Shown here: piece by piece, positions 60,451 to 64,000 of the stretch
How the letters are laid out: every line of letters begins with the position of its first letter
How positions within the stretch are numbered: position 1 is the stretch's first letter
Source of the DNA: an uncultured Ruminococcus sp.
GTDB lineage: Bacteria > Bacillota > Clostridia > Oscillospirales > Acutalibacteraceae
Length of the DNA stretch: 64,000 nucleotides
Direction: 5' to 3'
Assembly (NCBI GenBank): GCA_902785555.1
Contig: CACZZB010000005.1
Span: 1-64,000, forward strand
Program-made: the position numbers and the translations under genes
The notes under the pieces: generated by a model
Databases searched by the model: none
Told to the model about the DNA's origin: nothing
Seen by the model: the letters and a program-made list of their open reading frames with translations, nothing else

Positions 60451-61344
60451 ATGAAAAAAACTGCTTTGTTATTATTTGCCGTCTTATTATCTTTATCAAT
60501 TACATCATGTCATAAAAACAACAATGAATCCTCAAAGATTTCCGACAATGTTTCTGAAAATGTTTCGGAAACTGTAACATCACAAATTTCAGAAAAACCG
60601 CCAATTACACCAAGTCATCCCGAAAGTTCTCTCGAAAGTTCTTCCGAATCTTCAGTTCAAACTTCCGAAGTCAGCAACATTTCGGAAAATGCCTCCAAAA
60701 TCTCCGAATACTCCAAAAAGATAATCGAAAAAGCCGTTGATATAAACAAACTTGGTGAACAATCACAAAATGCTTTAAAAAATATTCTCCAAAATGAAAA
60801 CATCTTCATGAACGTAAACGGAAATATAGCATTATTCAGGGGAGTAAGTGTTTCTTTCCAAGCTGAAATGGCACGGGGTGACAACGGTATCATGGAAAAA
60901 TTTACTGTCGGTGAAAACTCCGTCAAGATAATCCAAAACTCTGAAGGAACATTTCTCGTTGATGACAAAAATCAGACCGTTTCAAAAACGGGCGGTGCTT
61001 ATTCTTCCGAGCATTTGCCCGAAATCAAAGATACCGAAAGCAATTATACTCAAAATGACTTCGCCAATCAGATAATTTCTTATATTTCATCAAGTTTCGG
61101 TCTTAGCTCCCTGAAATACAGCAAAAACGGTTCGGAAAACTACAACGGAAAAAATTATGATTTTGATGAATACAGTGCGGATGATAAAATCATCAAGGTC
61201 TACTTTGAAAATAACCTGCCTGTCTATATTGTAAGCTATGACGAGGATAACAAAAAATCCGTTATAGAAATAACCGATATTTCATCATCTCCCGATATCA
61301 GTTTATTTACTCTCCCCGAAAGCTACAAAATGACAGAAGACTGA
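60451..61344 (+). CDS. Lipoprotein of unknown function
   Basis: A 297-residue lipoprotein: signal peptide with lipobox ITSC (C20), a Ser/Glu/Asn-rich linker of about 75 residues, and a globular C-terminal part (about 100-297) with long beta strands (GNIALFRGVSVSFQAEMA, EKFTVGENSVKIIQ, GTFLVDDKNQTVSK) and a closing pattern KIIKVYFENNLPVYIVSYDED. The strand order resembles LolA/LppX-like half-barrels, but this is a guess. AAAGGAG precedes the ATG. A strong minus-strand promoter beyond its 3' end (61426-61454) points into the gene, so antisense transcription is possible. Confidence 0.78.
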   Translation: MKKTALLLFAVLLSLSITSCHKNNNESSKISDNVSENVSETVTSQISEKPPITPSHPESSLESSSESSVQTSEVSNISENASKISEYSKKIIEKAVDINKLGEQSQNALKNILQNENIFMNVNGNIALFRGVSVSFQAEMARGDNGIMEKFTVGENSVKIIQNSEGTFLVDDKNQTVSKTGGAYSSEHLPEIKDTESNYTQNDFANQIISYISSSFGLSSLKYSKNGSENYNGKNYDFDEYSADDKIIKVYFENNLPVYIVSYDEDNKKSVIEITDISSSPDISLFTLPESYKMTED

Positions 61345-61425
61345 CATACTTCCCCGCCTACGCATAGCTTTTCGCTCAAGACGGCTTGGTTTTCGCTCTA
61401 TTGTAATACAATTTTATTTGATTTC

Positions 61426-61454
61426 AGTATATCATTATCAATTTACAATGTCAA
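61426..61454 (-). promoter_or_regulatory. Strong minus-strand promoter without an obvious gene
   Basis: On the minus strand TTGACA (61454-61449) and TATACT (61431-61426) are exactly 17 bases apart. Transcription would run leftward through a short sequence with two GAGCGAAAA copies and then antisense into the lipoprotein gene; no sense gene follows. Confidence 0.65.
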
Positions 61455-61513
61455 GGTTATTTCAGCCTTGCCGCATCAGTACAAAAAATATGTTTTTAGG
61501 TTAAAAATATCAT

Positions 61514-61542
61514 TTGACGGAATAAGTTATATAGAGTATAAT
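61514..61542 (+). promoter_or_regulatory. Promoter of ftsE-ftsX
   Basis: TTGACG (61514-61519) and TATAAT (61537-61542) with a 17-base spacer, 70 bases before ftsE. Confidence 0.82.
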
Positions 61543-61611
61543 AAAAGTGGTGTAGTTTTTTTTAAAAAACTGCCGAAAAAATAAGAATATTGTGAAAGGA
61601 ACAAAGAAAAA

Positions 61612-62325
61612 ATGATACATCTTGAAAATGTTTCAAAGGTGTACCCCAACGGAACAGAAGCTCTTAAAAATATCAGTCTTGATATAAATAAGGGAGAGTT
61701 TGTTTTTATAGTAGGACCGTCGGGAGCAGGCAAGAGTACATTTTTGAAATTGCTGATAAGAGAGGAAAAGGCGAGTTTCGGAAAGATAAAAGTGAGCGGT
61801 TATGACCTGATGAAGATACGACGCAGAAAGATACCTTATCTCCGCAGAAAGATGGGTATAGTATTTCAGGATTTCAGACTTATCGCAAAGATGAATGTAT
61901 ATGATAATACAGCATTTGCAATGAGAGTAATAGGAAGCCCCGAAAGGGCAATAAAAAAACGTGTCAAAGAAGTGCTCAGACAGGTCGGACTTGAAGGCAA
62001 GGAAAAAAGAAAGCCCGGTGAGATATCGGGCGGAGAACAGCAGAGAGTCAGCCTTGCAAGGGCATTGGTGAATAAGCCTGAAATGATAATAGCGGATGAA
62101 CCGACGGGAAATATAGACCCCGAACTTTCCTTTGATATAATGAAACTTCTTGTTGATATAAACAAAGCCGGTACGACTGTAATAATAGTCACACATGAAC
62201 ATGAGCTTGTAAAGGAATTCGGAGGAAGAATCATAACTATTGAAGACGGTGAAATAAAAAGTGATGAAAATTATCCGACAAAGTACCATAATAAAAAAAC
62301 GGAAACGGAGGAGGATAAAAAATGA
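61612..62325 (+). CDS. ftsE: Cell division ATP-binding protein FtsE
   Basis: FtsE is the ATPase of the FtsEX complex, which activates peptidoglycan hydrolases during division or elongation. The 237-residue product has Walker A GPSGAGKST, the Q-loop MGIVFQDFRLI, signature ISGGEQQR, Walker B MIIADEPTGN and the H-loop VIIVTHEHE. It ends in a Lys/Thr/Glu-rich tail. GAAAGGA precedes the ATG and its stop overlaps ftsX by 4 bp. Codon use here (ATA, AGA, GGA) is clearly more purine-rich than in the plus-strand genes further left. Confidence 0.97.
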   Translation: MIHLENVSKVYPNGTEALKNISLDINKGEFVFIVGPSGAGKSTFLKLLIREEKASFGKIKVSGYDLMKIRRRKIPYLRRKMGIVFQDFRLIAKMNVYDNTAFAMRVIGSPERAIKKRVKEVLRQVGLEGKEKRKPGEISGGEQQRVSLARALVNKPEMIIADEPTGNIDPELSFDIMKLLVDINKAGTTVIIVTHEHELVKEFGGRIITIEDGEIKSDENYPTKYHNKKTETEEDKK

Positions 62326-63224
62326 AAATTTTTTATTTGATAAAAGAAGGCTTCAAGAATATATGGACAAACAGGATGATGTCGCTTGCCTCGGTCATAG
62401 TGCTCGTATCATGTCTTATAATAACGGGTGCAGCCTCACTCATATCCGTTAATGTGACATCTCTCATATCAAAAATAGGTGATGATGACCAGATAACGGT
62501 ATATCTTGACTATGAAATGAATGACCTTGATTCGATAAAATTGGGTCAGCAGCTCGGCAGGATAAGCAATATAGACAGTTACAGCTTTTATTCAAGAGAT
62601 GAAGCTATACAGAAGTATAAGGAAGTTCTCGGCAATATATATGAAAGTATGCAGGATGACGGAAATCCTTTCGGAAATGCGTATAAAGTAAAGCTGAAAG
62701 ACCTGTCGAAGTATAAGCAGACAGTTGACCGGATAAAGAAAATAAAAGGTGTCACATCGGTGAGTGACAGAAGTGATATAGCGAATAAGCTGACCAAGCT
62801 CAATTATTTTGTAACGATAGTCGGTTCATGGGTAGTGCTGATACTTGCACTTGTTACTTTGTTCATAATATCCAATACGATAAAAATGACAATGTATTCA
62901 AGAGGGCATGAGATAAGCATAATGAAGTCTGTCGGAGCAACAAATTCATTTATAAGAGTACCGTTCATAATAGAGGCAATGGTGATAGGATTATTGTCGG
63001 GAGTCATATCGGCAGGAGTGATATGTGCAGTATATACCCCTGTAAGAGATATGACCTCGGGAATAATAGGATTTATAGGAGAATCAACGTTCACGGTTGA
63101 ACAGATAATGATACCGACATTTATAGTTATGTCGGTTATAGGACTGCTTATAGGAATAATAGGCGGATATATTTCAATAGCAAGATATCTTAGAAAAGAA
63201 GGAGGAGATATACTTGACTGGTAA
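62322..63224 (+). CDS. ftsX: Cell division membrane protein FtsX
   Basis: FtsX is the membrane half of FtsEX and passes the ATPase signal to an extracellular hydrolase. The 300-residue protein has a membrane segment near residues 22-45, an external domain (about 46-165), and three further segments with the FtsX-typical cytoplasmic loop MTMYSRGHEISIMKSVGAT and a C-terminal ISIARYLRKEGG. The ATG overlaps ftsE by 4 bp with GGAGGA upstream. Its 3' end overlaps the next start by 11 bp. Confidence 0.96.
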   Translation: MKIFYLIKEGFKNIWTNRMMSLASVIVLVSCLIITGAASLISVNVTSLISKIGDDDQITVYLDYEMNDLDSIKLGQQLGRISNIDSYSFYSRDEAIQKYKEVLGNIYESMQDDGNPFGNAYKVKLKDLSKYKQTVDRIKKIKGVTSVSDRSDIANKLTKLNYFVTIVGSWVVLILALVTLFIISNTIKMTMYSRGHEISIMKSVGATNSFIRVPFIIEAMVIGLLSGVISAGVICAVYTPVRDMTSGIIGFIGESTFTVEQIMIPTFIVMSVIGLLIGIIGGYISIARYLRKEGGDILDW

Positions 63225-64000
63225 AAAAAGAATGAAAGTTTTTGCGGTAATGGCGGCTTTGGCTGTAACGTTCTCGGCAGCAACCATGCAGAATACATTT
63301 GCATTTGATGTTGATGAAAATTCCCGTGAAAGGGAGGAAATAGCCAATGAAAACTCTCAGATGCAGGAAGAAATCGTAAATAACAGACAGGAACTCAAAG
63401 ATAAAAGAGCATACAGGAGAGAACTTCAGAGAGAGATACAGAGCCTTACGACAAAAATAAAAGAAAGCAATGAAAAAATATCGGGTCTGAATAAAGATAT
63501 AAAAGAGAAACAGGCACAGATAGACAAAAAGCTCGAAGAAGTAGCCGACAGACTTGACCTTCTCAGAACAAGACTCCGTACTATATATATGGCAGGAGAT
63601 ACATCATCACTCGAAATAATACTCGGAGCAAAGAGTTTTTCCGATTTGATAGACAAATCTCAGATGATGAAGAATGTATCCGATTATGATTCCAATCTGA
63701 TAAACGAACTTCAAAAGAAGATGGATATAATCAGTGCCGAACAGAAAGAGCTTAAAAATAAAAAAGAAGAAGTAGAAAAAGAAAAGAAAAGCCTTGAAGC
63801 AAACAAGAAAAAGATGAATGAACTTTCCGAGGAAAACGAAAAGCTGATAAAAGAACTCCTTGATGAAAATGAACAGCTCAGGCTTGATATGAAAGCCAAT
63901 GAGGAAAGGCAGAAGGTTCTTGAAGAAGCCCTTGACCAATATAATAAGGAAATGGCGGCAAAAGCAAGGCAGGAAAGAATAGCACAGCTGATAGAACAGC
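63214..64000 (+). CDS. PcsB/CwlO-like coiled-coil peptidoglycan hydrolase, cut by the window edge
   Basis: Only the N-terminal 262 residues are in the window. A TTG start at 63214, eight bases after GGAGG, gives MTGKKRMK, a basic n-region before the hydrophobic signal peptide (about residues 8-31, ending NTFAF); the ATG at 63232 is a possible alternative. A long coiled coil follows from about residue 38 onward, rich in Glu, Lys, Gln and Leu, broken near residues 125-140 by TRLRTIYMAGDTSSLEIILG, a segment characteristic of PcsB/CwlO-type FtsEX partners. A C-terminal catalytic domain (CHAP, NlpC/P60 or M23) is expected beyond the edge; which one cannot be told. Confidence 0.88.
   Translation, partial: MTGKKRMKVFAVMAALAVTFSAATMQNTFAFDVDENSREREEIANENSQMQEEIVNNRQELKDKRAYRRELQREIQSLTTKIKESNEKISGLNKDIKEKQAQIDKKLEEVADRLDLLRTRLRTIYMAGDTSSLEIILGAKSFSDLIDKSQMMKNVSDYDSNLINELQKKMDIISAEQKELKNKKEEVEKEKKSLEANKKKMNELSEENEKLIKELLDENEQLRLDMKANEERQKVLEEALDQYNKEMAAKARQERIAQLIEQ

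Noticed and set aside
61345..61611. Chromosomal replication origin at the composition switch
   Set aside because: No TTATCCACA-like boxes, AT-rich unwinding cluster or dnaA/dnaN genes are present; a rearrangement explains it better.

Overview
The window is chromosomal DNA from a low-GC, Gram-positive, anaerobic bacterium, most likely a Ruminococcus-like member of the class Clostridia (Oscillospiraceae). This is an inference from gene content: a secreted cell-surface pullulanase, an ECF riboflavin transporter behind an FMN riboswitch, a T-box alanyl-tRNA synthetase leader, tandem signal peptidases next to rplS/ylqF/rnhB, a separate secD/secF pair, ftsEX followed by a PcsB-like hydrolase, AGGAGG-type ribosome binding sites, TTGACA-17-TATAAT promoters and abundant hairpin-plus-T terminators. 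No rRNA, tRNA, CRISPR array or complete insertion sequence was seen.

Layout. 0-6 kb: a zeta-toxin-like kinase and gpsA (minus strand), then trkA-trkH potassium uptake and rsmA/ksgA (plus), then a PAP2 phosphatase. 6.1-9.3 kb: a compact three-gene minus-strand cassette holding an orphan VirD4/TraG-like ATPase with a changed Walker A motif and two unrecognised partners. It sits between housekeeping genes and is the best candidate here for an undescribed system. 9.4-14 kb: a GNAT gene, yraN, rnhB, ylqF, two active-looking signal peptidases, a third copy without catalytic residues, and rplS with its leader. 14-19 kb: lysC, hom and a class A penicillin-binding protein ending in a poly-glutamate tail. 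19-24.3 kb: a BofC-C-like protein, an XRE regulator, a calcium P-type ATPase, and an AT-rich orphan membrane gene behind a long structured leader. 24.4-28.6 kb: an M20 dipeptidase and a YfhO-family protein with an exact 16-bp inverted repeat at its 3' end. 28.8-32.2 kb: an LCP protein and two CobW-type GTPases, one His-rich, one fused to a DUF1980-like domain. 32.2-44.4 kb: a secreted multidomain protein, alaS with T-box, two DUF3592-like proteins around a transglutaminase lipoprotein, a PdaA-like deacetylase, an SH3b protein, hemW and a NUDIX hydrolase. 44.4-58.4 kb: ribU, an exonuclease, typA, pullulanase, an aminotransferase, secDF, pyrophosphatase, a FIVAR-like membrane protein and thioredoxin. 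58.4-64 kb: proC, a 185-bp MITE-like element with terminal inverted repeats, a HAD hydrolase, a lipoprotein, and ftsE-ftsX-pcsB-like running off the edge.

Strand composition. Up to about 61.3 kb most genes lie on the minus strand; minus-strand genes are purine-rich and plus-strand genes pyrimidine-rich. From ftsE onward the plus-strand genes become purine-rich. The change falls in one intergenic region that also holds a strong minus-strand promoter with no matching gene, which suggests a rearrangement boundary, or less likely an origin.

Many start codons were moved inward from the longest frame because a good ribosome binding site lies inside the frame; these choices are noted entry by entry. 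All functional calls come from motif recognition by eye, without database searches.
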